Of a stretch of DNA of 64,000 nt, positions 23,552 to 33,246 are shown in pieces (the first letter of the stretch is position 1; every line of letters begins with the position of its first letter). Both the position numbers and the translations under genes were made by a program. Below the pieces are notes generated by a model. The model had not been told where the DNA came from, did not search any database, and was given only the letters and a program-made list of their open reading frames with translations. This DNA comes from Rugalucina vietnamica. Its lineage: Eukaryota > Mollusca > Bivalvia > Lucinida > Lucinidae. The DNA lies in NCBI GenBank assembly GCA_964017185.1, contig OZ024871.1, positions 7,060,214 through 7,124,213 of the forward strand, read 5' to 3'.

Positions 23552-24142
23552 GTTAATATTATGGAAAATTGACTACACAGAAAGTACTCTACTCCAAAGG
23601 AATCGTTGATCAGTGTCACACCATCTGCTAACTTCGTAATCGTCAACGCTGATGACTTGACCAAATACTAAAGTCAATGTTGTTAAGAATCTTGATGCCA
23701 CATGCATACTATGATCATCTCTTACGAAATGTTTATCACTTCTTCATTACAGTTTAGAATCACTCTGTTTCCGTATAATTGTCTGTTTCAGTAATGTTGA
23801 TAATACAAGACAAGTACGCAAACCGCTGCCACTATTGTGATGAACTCATATGTCAAAGTTCATCGTTATTATTTATATGTGCAAATTGAACTGAGTTATT
23901 CCATCAATGGTTCATACAAATAGATAATATCTTGGTTGGTGGTTTATAAATTTATTGGCAATGTATAAACCTTTTGTATATGTTCACATATATTTGCATT
24001 AGATTTTATACTATAGGTTCACAAAATGTCCCAGTAAATCGCTTCTCTTCACTGCTATGCAACACAAACATCTGAGTCCATCAAAAAGGGTAGGGACGTA
24101 ACCATTCATACATCAACACATTCAAAACATTCTGCATCTATA
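23552..24142. repeat. Direct repeat, copy 1 (~590 bp)
   Basis: The segment starts TAATATTATGGAAAATTGAC and ends CAAAACATTCTGCATCT. It is nearly identical to 25773-26363, apart from a few substitutions and one 3-base difference (GATGACTTGACC against GATGACTCTTGACC). With the Gypsy-like fragment between the copies they could be LTRs of a minus-strand element, but TG...CA ends and a target duplication were not seen. A segmental duplication fits equally well. Confidence 0.85.
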
Positions 24143-24467
24143 ACCAAATCTGCACAAACATCCATCCTTCATGAAAAGTGCATTCTTCATAAAGCTTAAC
24201 AGTTAATAGTACCAAATTACTCACTCACTTGAATTCAATAGATTTACCAATACATTGACAACAGTCCAGCATGTTTCTAATACTGCATCACAAGAAAAAT
24301 AATTGTCCAATTCTGTGTCACAAGAAAACATAGTGATGCCCAATGCTTCACATACCTCCAACGAACCACCTGATAAATATATATGCTAAGTGATTTATAT
24401 ATTTATCATAGAAACGTCTTACAGTTAACCAGTCTTTGTAAATCCTCTGCCACTTTATTGTCTTTTT
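24143..24467. repeat. Repeat shared with 29182-29310
   Basis: The block from TTAACAGTTAATAGTACC (about 24197) to GTGATGCCCAATGC (about 24346) reappears at 29182-29310 beside the hAT-like element. Copy 1 has an extra ~30-bp stretch containing ACAAGAAAAATAATTGTCC, possibly a local slippage duplication of the CACAAGAAAA block. Confidence 0.75.
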
Positions 24468-25650
24468 CTACTTTGGTACACACACAAGATCAGCAGCTAA
24501 AGATCTATTAAATATGTTGATAATGTCAGAATTGCTCATACAGGTATCTATTTCTTTCTTGCACTGGGACCTTAATGTAATAGGAAAACAGTATGTTTCC
24601 TTGACAATTGCCCTCTTTTTGTGTTTTATGTCATGTAAAATGCAGTTTGCTTTTTCTGCTGTATCTATGACAATTTCAGTAAAAATATTTGTAAATTGCT
24701 TTCCCTCTGATTGTTGTTCTCTCAAACTTTGCTCAACCATCCAGTCATGTGAAATGGTCACTTTTTGACCAGATTCCTGATGTACATTTGTTGGACTTAC
24801 CATTCCATGATTATCACTTCTAGCATCCTCCGAGTCTCCTATATTACAGTCTGAGTCTAAATACTGAATAGGTTCATACCGTTCTTCAGAATTATGTCGT
24901 CTAAGAGCTATATCATTTTGGTCTGCATTTGAGTCTCTAACCTTGTTCTTGTGATCAAAATAGTTGTATTTTCTTTTCTTACCTTCTAACTCATAAATCT
25001 CTGCTGATTCTGACAACTTATTCATTCTTACCTTTGTAATAGTAGAATCTCTATGTTGATCTTTGAGATTTCCCATTCTGGAAACACAATTTTCTAATGT
25101 GTAAGATGAGCTTTCATTCTTACCTGTTGTACTATTCTCTTGTATGAACCCTTCTTCTAAAACACCCTGCTTGCTTTCATCTTCTTCTCTCAGAGTTTCC
25201 TTAGACATTGTCTCTATGTCACTTACTATACCTGGATTCATGTCTTGCTCAGTATCCTTAGAGTTACTCCCCACATCTGATTTATCAGTACACCTGTCAT
25301 TGAACATCTTTGGTTCTATCTTACATTCCTCTGTTAAGTTCTTTTTCACTTCTGTACTTGATTGACTCTGTACTTGATTGACTCGCCTTCATATAAGCTG
25401 TCTCACCTATTATTATATCTGCAAAAGGACAGTCCATTGTAAGTGCCATAACCGTGCCTGTTAAATATGGAGAGTGAATATCTATTTCAGTTTCATGACA
25501 AATGCATTCTGAGCCATTAGCCAGAGTTATCAATCTTTCATCGTTATTCTTCAAAAAATTTTTGTGCTGTTGGGGCCTTATGTATGTTTTCATATTTTTG
25601 GTTAGGTTAAGGTGACTGGGTGGCCGCCTGTTGGGAGGATGGCTGCCCAT
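24468..25650 (-). pseudogene. Gypsy-like LTR retrotransposon pol fragment, frameshifted
   Basis: Reading on the minus strand from 25650, residues about 35-85 include HETEIDIHSPYLTGTV, MALTMDCPFADIIIGE. This resembles the C-terminal half of retropepsin domains in invertebrate Ty3/Gypsy polyproteins, where a hydrophobic D-[IL]-I-[IL]-G motif ends the protease. A long charged, low-complexity linker follows to 24468 with no RT. The reading breaks at a perfect 16-bp tandem duplication (25352-25367 and 25368-25383) that shifts the frame by one; the second frame opens with GTG at 25349. The first ~25 codons lie in a dispersed repeat (25600-25776), so the element is truncated at both ends. The protease active-site DSG/DTG is not present. 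Family assignment rests on the short protease-like stretch. Confidence 0.5.
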
Positions 25651-25776
25651 TCGGCTTGCGATTGTTTCATGGTGTAGGTACCTGATTGTTAGTTTGGTTT
25701 TTTCCCACCTCGGTTTTTGGAGTGGGAATCTTTTTCTGATTGCGCCTTTTCCTGATCTTTGCCTACTTGTACCTTT
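25600..25776 (+). repeat. Partial copy of dispersed repeat family R
   Basis: Blocks GTGGCCGCC, CGGCTTGCGAT, TTTTTCCCACCTCGGTTTTT, GGAGTGGGAATCTTTTTCTG and CCTGATCTTTGCCTAC match 28430-28590 on the same strand and 41213-41370 inverted. Confidence 0.8.
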
Positions 25777-26363
25777 TTAATATTATGGAAAATTGACTAC
25801 ACAGAAAGTACTCTACTCCAAAGGAATCGTTGATCAGTGTCACACCATCTGCTAACTTCGTAATCGTCAACGCTGATGACTCTTGACCAAATACTAAAGT
25901 CAATGTTGTTAAGAATCTTGATGCCACATGCATACTATGATCATCTCTTACGAAATGTTTATCACTTCTTCATTACAGTTTAGAATCACTCTGTTTCCGT
26001 ATAATTGTCTGTTTCAGTAATGTTGATAATACAAGACAAGTACGCAAACCGCTGCCACCATTGTGATGAACTCATATGTCAAAGTTCATCGTTATTATTT
26101 ATATGTGCAAATTGAACTGAGTTATTCCATCAATGGTTCATACAAATAGATAATATCTTGGTTGGTGGTTTATAAATTTATTGGCAATGTATAAACCTTT
26201 TCTATATGTTCACATATATTTGCATTAGATTTTATACTATAGGTTCACAAAATGTCCCAGTAAATCGCTTCTCTTCACTGCTATGCAACACAAACATCTG
26301 AGTCCACCAAAAAGGGTAGGGACGTAACCATTCATACATCAACACATTCAAAACATTCTGCAT
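25773..26363. repeat. Direct repeat, copy 2 (~590 bp)
   Basis: This is the partner of 23552-24142, in the same orientation, ending at the same CATTCTGCATCT where the flanks diverge. Confidence 0.85.
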
Positions 26364-27334
26364 CTGCAACCCTTGCACCCGAAAATAATACGGCTAAATT
26401 GTATATGGTTGAAAAGATAATTATATGGGGTATCTGAAACCACTGTATAGAAATCACGATCGACTTGCATAACAACACAGCAGGCGTTTTTCTACGGTAG
26501 CCCATTCAGTACTTGTGAAAAATAAGATTGATAAACTATCAAATAACTTCTACCAGAATTAAGTAAATCGGCTAAAATTCGGCAGATATAATGACTTACA
26601 TCTGTATCAACATTCATATCAAGAATGATTCTTTACATGCAGTGGTTGTCGTTTTATAGACATTTGATTGAGCGAGCCCCAATTTTGCAATTTTACCTTT
26701 ACAATTATTTGCCTCTGAGTCCATCTAAAATGCATTTATTGCTCGAACGCGCATTTTATGTTTATTTCTAAATATGTTTAAGTCAGTAATAGCAAAAAGA
26801 ATTCAGATTGATACGTCTTTGATGTTTTCCCACAAAAATGTTCAAAAAGACACTTTTTAACATAATTTTTGTGTCCTCCAAATTGGATGAGTTTGAACAC
26901 CATGCATCGCCAGAATGGTGTTTGCGAGTATTATATAAAATAATCACGTTCCTTTTTAACAATCCTGTGGCATGAATTGAGAGTCATGTTGTGGAAAAAA
27001 TATCCTGTGTGTATTACACTTTATTTTTTTGCCGTTACTTTACATGAAAAGTCAGAAAGGAGATAAAAAACAATTCAGTAAGTTGAATCAATCTCTAAAA
27101 CATCCTGCTTTATTTTTTTTTTATTTCTATATACACTCAGAGAAAAAAGTTAAGTCAGCGGGACCCCGCCCATTGAGGCCTAAAGAAAAATAATGGACTG
27201 CTTGTGCCTCCAGGCAAAGCTTATATATACTAATGACTGATTACTGGTTAACCACTCTGGTCTGAGCCTGCCCAGGAAACGCGGTTCAAGTCAAACCATC
27301 CATGCGTATAAGCCTTTTGTGGCTTAGTTGGATG
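26364..27334. other. AT-rich stretch without a recognised feature
   Basis: No ORF, RNA gene or repeat with support was found. Confidence 0.5.
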
Positions 27335-27470
27335 GTTATATTTCAAACACTTGTTGGATGTAATGCCATTCTCACTTTGAGAATAAGTCACAAAAATGGA
27401 GACAACGTCCAAACATGACCTTAGCTGCTGACTGGGACGTAAAGCATCAATGCAAACAAACATACAACAC
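27335..27470 (-). repeat. Dispersed TTTACGTCCCAGTCA repeat, minus orientation
   Basis: The minus strand reads GCTTTACGTCCCAGTCAGCAG followed by CTAAGGTCATGTTTGGACG, the same head as 16737-16860. The 74-codon ORF on the minus strand follows the repeat. Confidence 0.6.
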
Positions 27471-27559
27471 ATCCTGCTTTGTTTTTTTCTCTATATACAT
27501 ATATAATTCCTATCAACCTCAAGTGGCGTGACTGCAGTCGATATAATTTATAATATGGT

Positions 27560-28220
27560 TCTGAAGAAAATTTTAAAGGTTTATCTTGACATGACGTCTT
27601 TCTCGGTTATTGACCTGGCCACCGTATACAATTTCTGGTTCTCCCTGTCGAAGGATGCTCGACATGAATTTCGTCTTTGATTGACGAAGCAGTTTCAAGG
27701 GAGAAGATCTTTCACAAGTAGCCCAAGGACAACGACTGTTCACCTGAGAGTTAGAGAAAACGGTCACTGGACAAAAGAAGATGCTTCCTATGAAATTTGG
27801 CTTTGATTGGCCATGCGCTTTCAGAGGAAATAATGTTTGAATATTATGGTAATATACATGTTTGTTGTACCGATTTGGGGGCAAATGAGGCCCTGGAGTC
27901 AAATTTTATGTTCAGAATCATTGATATTCAGTCCTACTGCCCATTTCTTTAAATGGCATTTTAACAGTTTTCCCCATTTCAATGCTTATCCGACCTAAGT
28001 TGACCTCGCCGTGAAATAGGTCAAGGTCATCACAGGGTCATGATTTATATATACATTGTAGTACTTTAGTCCTCAGTGCTTCATGCCAAATTTCTTTGAA
28101 TTCGGCTCATCGGTTTCGGAAAAGATTTTGAAGTTTGAAGGGTTTTTAACCATATATGGACATGTCGGCCATCTTGGTCATGTGATGCTTCATATAAAAT
28201 TTGACGAGTTCATTGACGAC
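27560..28220 (+). repeat. Low-confidence dispersed repeat region
   Basis: Phrases such as GAAATTTGGCTTTGATTGGCC, CCAAATTTCTTTGAATTCGG, GGTTTCGGAAAAGATTTTGAAG and GGACATGTCGGCCATCTTGG recur. The last is inverted at about 29305-29345, and GGCTTTGATTGGTCAAGTGG returns at 28604. The pattern is that of an old dispersed repeat often met in molluscan DNA. No coding gene is supported. Confidence 0.45.
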
Positions 28221-28224
28221 TTAG

Positions 28225-28600
28225 AGTTTTACCACGAGGACCAAACAATTAACTAAAAGTTGTGAATCACTGCAGAAACTGAGGGTGAGGTTAGGATCCT
28301 GTAAAACTAGTTTAAGCCCGCCAGTTGATCGTTCCAAGGCGACACTTCTGTGGTGGTTCTTATTGTGTTATGTCTTGGGTTTAAATTTTGTGCTTTTAGC
28401 ACCTTACGTACGTTTTCATTATTTTAGTTAAGATTGGGTAACTGAGTGGCCGCCTTTCTGGAAACGGCTTACGATATGTTTTCTTAGTATGAGTACCGGA
28501 TTGTTATTTTTGGTTTTTCCCATCTCGTTTTTTTTGGAGTTGGAATCTCTTTGTGTTTGTTCCATTTCCTGATCATTGCCTACTATTTATTTTCATATAA
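28225..28600 (+). repeat. Dispersed repeat family R, near-complete copy
   Basis: It contains CACTGCAGAAACTGAGGGTG, TAAGCCCGCCAGT, CGTTCCAAGGCGA, CTTCTGTGGTGGTTCTT, GTGGCCGCC and CATTTCCTGATCATTGCCTAC. The inverted copy is 41213-41650; partial copies are 25600-25776 and 51076-51147. Confidence 0.8.
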
Positions 28601-29181
28601 AATATGGCTTTGATTGGTCAAGTGGTTTCGGAGAGAACTTTGTAAATGTGGCCGGACGCACAGACGCACGCCGGCTCGAGTACCATCCTATAATTATAAA
28701 CTCAAAGTGATATGACAGATGGGTGATCGAATGTTGGGTATTTGCCTATTCTATATGCTCAACGTGTGAGCCGGACGGCTCATATAAGCTATAAACAAAG
28801 TTTAAAACGTGAAAATATATTGAAATTACAGCTCACTAAAGACTGGATGACAAACGGCTGCCCATACCTTTAAATGCATTTTTAGTTCTCACAAAGTTCT
28901 TAGATGATAAGAACATTGTATGAGGTTCAAAATTAGTGTACAATATTATACGCGTTCTCACATAGCGAGCGTGCATGAAAGATAATTATTATAGACACAT
29001 CAACGGCGTTCCATTCAAAATGCACTGTTTTATCGAAATGCTATTCGCAGCGTATTTCTATACAGTAGTTCCATATCAAGCACTGATCAGGCTACCAATA
29101 TACAAAAATTCAGCCATATCAAAGTCGGGTGCAATTTTTTTGTCATTTTGCAAGATACGCGATTTCGGTCCCCCAACTTTT
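28601..29181. other. Stretch without a recognised gene
   Basis: It includes a GGCCGGACGCACAGACGCAC tract typical of dispersed repeats; the 71-codon ORF at 28975 has no motif. Confidence 0.45.
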
Positions 29182-29310
29182 AACAGTTAATAATACCAAA
29201 TTACTCACTCACTTGAATTCAATAGATTTACCTATACATTGACAACAGTCCAGCATGTTTCTAATACTGTGTCACAAGAAAACATAGTGATGCCCAATGC
29301 ATCACAGTCA
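29182..29310. repeat. Second copy of the 24197-24360 repeat
   Basis: It runs from AACAGTTAATAATACC to GTGATGCCCAATGCATCACA. It lacks the extra CACAAGAAAAATAATTG stretch of the other copy. Confidence 0.75.
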
Positions 29311-29429
29311 CATGACCAAGATGGTCGCCATGCCTATATTTGGTTAAGACCCTTCAAAAATCTTCTCAGGAACTGCTGAACTATTTCAACAGCAATTATT
29401 ACAAGAGTTCTACAATGTGTTTATAAATC

Positions 29430-29452
29430 CACAGGCGCTCGACGACTGGACT

Positions 29453-29483
<31 letters not shown>

Positions 29484-30595
29484 CGCATTTTCACCCGTTT
29501 GGAGACCCTTACGATATGTTCATGCAATTATTTTACTTTTAAAACCTTTTCTATCAATCCTCAATCAACCCTCGTCTATGGGCTACTATATAGACAAGGT
29601 CGGAAACGCGGTGTCCTAGTTTAATTGGGGTCATGGGATTCCCCGCATCTCAAACTCGTACTTCACCCTTTACCGTTATTTCAATGCTGGGTGTCTACTT
29701 ATGAGCGACTGTGTAAAAGGTCACACCCATTGCCTTCGTCAAAAATAAGCATAGTCGCCCGTAAACTTATATTTTATACCACCACTTGTCTACTTGGATG
29801 GGATCCCGAATGTTTTTGTATGGTGACCTTTCGTTTCTAGAAATCAGTGGAAGGTCACTGTAAATATCGTATGAAAGAATCAATCCTACTGGATAATTGT
29901 ATTGCATTGTTGCCATGACACTAGATCACAAAGTGTTTTGACTGGATATAAATCAAGCAACCTATGAAAACCAACGTAACACATATCACGTGCTGGCGTA
30001 ACACGTCGTGTGACCAGTGTATTTATAGTAATGTAACGGCTAGATTGCCGATTTCATTCGGGATGTCCTCCAATTGACTCCTCCGCCAGCAAGGTATAGC
30101 CACGCCCACCCCTATTTCCTTAGACAAACATTGTGTTTTTGCACCTATATTTACCTGTAAAATGCACGTGTTGGTTTGTTTGTCTAACCCACGTGTTGTC
30201 TAACCGTCATTGACCGTTAGATAATGTGCAGATTTGAATGGTCAATATAAAATGAATATTAATGATGGGTGGTTTGACGGAGGACTCAATTCTGTTGAAT
30301 GCTTTAATTGTTAGTTTTTACGGGCGGTGGTGCTTATTTTGAATGAAGGCAATGGGCGAGACCTTTTACAAAGACACTCATGTGTTGACAGCCAGCATTG
30401 AAATAACGGTTAAGGGTGAAGTATGAGTTTGAGATGCGGGGAATCCCATGACCCCAATTAAACTAGGACACCGCGTTTCCGACCTTGTCTATATAGTAGC
30501 CCATAGATGAGGGTTGATTGAGGATTGATAGAAAAGGTTTTAAAGGTAAAATAATTGCATGAACATATCGTAAGGGTCTCCAAACGGGTGAAAAT

Positions 30596-30630
<35 letters not shown>

Positions 30631-30653
30631 AGTCCAGTCGTCGAGCGCCTGTG
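29430..30653. mobile_element. 1,224-bp foldback element, hAT-like, with 8-bp target duplication
   Basis: The ends are exact inverted repeats starting CACAGGCGCTCGACGACTGG, and the inversion extends inward about 350 bp: a T/A run (29455-29483 against 30599-30628), CACCCGTTTGGAGACCCTTA, GGTCGGAAACGCGGTGTCC, GGGATTCCCCGCATCTCAAA, TATTTCAATGCTGG and CCATTGCCTTCGT on the left are all matched on the right. The element is flanked by identical 8-bp TATAAATC at 29422-29429 and 30654-30661. An 8-bp duplication and a CA(G)-type terminus fit the hAT superfamily. There is no transposase, so this is a non-autonomous copy; the poly-T-derived ORFs are spurious. Confidence 0.85.
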
Positions 30654-30661
30654 TATAAATC

Positions 30662-31291
30662 ATGACCCTGTGATGACGTTGACAAATTTACGGCAATGTC
30701 AACATGGGTCACATACGAGAATACAGAAAACTGTTAAAATGTCATTGAAGGAAAAAAAAAACTTTTAGGAAATGGACGGAACATGCATAAAGAAAAAGAA
30801 AATGACCCCATGGGTTATTCTGACCCTGCCCAAGGGCTATATACATGTATATGACGTTTATAGTCAAACATGTGTATTGGTATGTATCTCAGATCTCAGG
30901 TGAGCGTTTACAGGGCCATGGATCATCTGGTTTCGTTCTCAAGCTGAAATCATTGATTATGGTGGTCTTTTCCTGTTACAGGATAGTTTCACTCATTATA
31001 TCACGTTTGTTAGACAAGTCTGATACTTTGATGGCAAGTTGTTTCAAAATTCCCTGTCTGTATTCAGATTAGGTGCTACCAATGGAAATATGGTGAATTA
31101 CAATTAAATCATTCTCATTTGTATGCTGAATGCCCTGGATTTGTTCTTATATATGTGTAAGGCTTTTACCTACATTATCATTGTATTAACATTTAACGTC
31201 CGATTGTACAGCCCGGGCCGTTATGTCAGGACGGCCATGTGTACTGATGCTAGAAAGAACTTTGTGTTTGACTTAATTTATTAAATTGCTT
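30662..31291. other. Stretch without a recognised gene
   Basis: Only a 75-codon ORF without a motif (30845) and AT-rich DNA are present. Confidence 0.45.
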
Positions 31292-31293
31292 TA

Positions 31294-32600
31294 CGAGGTG
31301 TGATCAGACAATTCTAAGCCTGATACACTTTAAAGCATTCCATAAGACAAAATCCTTGTTCAGTCTGCCATTCTATTTGATTGAAAGTCATCTGGAGAGT
31401 AAAAAGCATTAAAAAATTTGGTCACGCTTGATTTCTTTTATACGACGGTATTGAGAGAGGACAGTGCGTCAAACTTGCAAAATGGAGAAAGTTGAAGTGA
31501 GAGCGGTGATAAAATAGCTTTGTTAGAAGGGAATGACTCCCAAGGATCACGAAGACTTCATGAAAACACTTGGGAATGAGTCTCCTTCTTATAGCACGGT
31601 GAAAAAATGGGCTGCAGAAATTAAGCATAGGAGAGAGAGCATTGGGGATGATGAAAGGTCTGGCCGCCCCAAAGATGCCACCACTTACAAAAAAAATGTA
31701 GAGATCGTAGTCAGCCTGGTTATGTGTGACAGGAGACGTGTGTGGCAGTAGACGAGATTTGCGAAGTACATGTATAGCCAGCGAAGTCGGCATAAGTTTT
31801 GGGGCAGTGCAAACAATTCTAACTGATATCTTGGGTATGTCCAAGGTCTCGGCAAAGTGGGTACCGAGAATGTTGACTGAAGACCAAAAACGATCTCGGT
31901 TCGATATTTCTAGGTTATCTCCTGTCTCGCTATGATTTTATCGACCGAGTTGTAACCCAAGATGAGACATGGGTTCATCACTTTCACCCAGAGTCGAAAA
32001 TGCAAAGCATGCAATTACCCTGGCTCACCCCCTCCCAAGAAGTTTAAGAGAGTTTCTTCGGCAGGAAAGGTGATGGCCTCAGTCTTTTGGGATAGTCAGG
32101 GGGTAATCATGATTGATTATGTTGAACAAGGTCGCACGATAAATGGTGCATACTATGCAGCAGAATTGAGGCGCTTGCGCAGGGGAATTGCAAGAAAGAG
32201 GAGAGGAAAATTGATTCAAGGTGTTCTGCTCTTACAGGACAATGCGCGTGCTCGCACGTTGGAAGTTGCCATGGCTGCTGTGACTGAATGCGGATTCGAT
32301 GTCCTTCCTCATCCCCCATATTCTCCCGATATGGTCCCTTCTGACTTCTATCTGTTCCAAAAATTGAAATTCAACCTTCGTGGAACTCAGATTGGAAGCA
32401 ATGAAGGCGTCATAGAGGCAGTGAACGAGTATTTGGAGGACCAGGAAAAGGACTTCTATTTGGAAGGGACAAGAAAGCTCGAACAGAGATGGACTAAGTG
32501 CATTGCCTTGAAGTGGGGTTATATTGAAAAGTAATCACCAGATTTTCATTCTCTGGTAATCACAAGCACTTGAGGCTTAGAACTTTCTGATCACACCTCG
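31294..32600 (+). mobile_element. Mariner element, 1,307 bp, complete ends
   Basis: The ends are imperfect inverted repeats of about 28 bp starting CGAGGTGTGATCAGA and ending TTCTAAGCCT on both sides. The element sits between TA dinucleotides (31292-31293 and 32601-32602), the target duplication expected for Tc1/mariner. Length and the single transposase ORF are typical of mariner. Confidence 0.95.
31482..32534 (+). pseudogene. Mariner transposase, inactivated
   Basis: The transposase would bind the inverted repeats and cut and paste the element. From ATG 31482 the N-terminal helix-turn-helix region is readable (MEKVEVRAVIK then YSTVKKWAAEIKHRRES), as are the WVPRMLT linker, QDETWVHHF with the first catalytic Asp (31961), LLLQDNA with the second, and HPPYSPDMVPSDFYLF with the third, 34 residues on (D,D34D). 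The gene is dead: in-frame TAG codons at 31515 and 31524, and frameshifts near 31700-31745, 31917-31925 and 31990-32030. All three catalytic aspartates survive in different frames. The last frame is open to TAA at 32532. The terminal repeats are in better shape than the coding region, so the copy could only move if helped in trans. Confidence 0.92.
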
Positions 32601-32602
32601 TA

Positions 32603-32894
32603 CTTTCAGTAAGTTAAATTCCATTCTCAGGACAGCTCTTCAAATGTTTTCGTGACCCAACTTCATTTCTTTAAGCCTGTATTTGACGGTATAGTTCACA
32701 GTCAACATTACAAGATGAAGGTACAAGCACAGGTTATTTGCTCAGTACTGACCTGGTTGAAAGTTCAGGCTCGCTTTCCCAGGTCCTAAGCATCAAGTTC
32801 CAGACCCCAACATCCCAGTTTCCAACTTGGTTTATGAACGCGTTCAACAGTTGTTAGTGACCTGTCTACATAACTAAAGCCATATTCTGGAAAT
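32603..32894. other. Spacer between mariner and MITE P1
   Basis: Nothing recognisable. Confidence 0.4.
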
Positions 32895-33246
32895 GAGCCG
32901 CTGCATGGGAAAACCAACAATCTGCCTAAGCGAAAACAAAGGCGCAGATCAGCTTCGCAGTAACTACGAAGCTGATCAGCGCCTATGTTTTTGCTACACG
33001 GATAGTAAAATTCCTCTACTTTCTAACATGGATTAATATTTTTCGATGGATTTGAATCTCCATTACATTTGTTTATAATTTTTGCTTATTCCTGGTCCAG
33101 TCAAAATCCAGGTAATGTGGTCTGAAAAAAAATCCAAAATCTAAATCCAAAATTTCCAGCCTCTAACCATCTTTTGTGACTGTACAGCCCGGTTTGTGTC
33201 GGACCTGTTACGATACCCAAATTGTTGGTTTTCTCATGCGGCGGCT
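32895..33246. mobile_element. Palindromic MITE family P, copy 1
   Basis: It starts GAGCCGCTGCATGGGAAAAC and ends TTTTCTCATGCGGCGGCT. The central hairpin (GCGAAAACAAAGGCGCAGAT... and its complement) lies at about 32930-32995. About 110 bp of extra sequence (33036-33142) interrupts the right half. Confidence 0.85.

Noticed and set aside
23467..23664. ORF with a poly-Asn run on the minus strand
   Set aside because: The Asn run is the (ATT)n tail of the LINE read in reverse.
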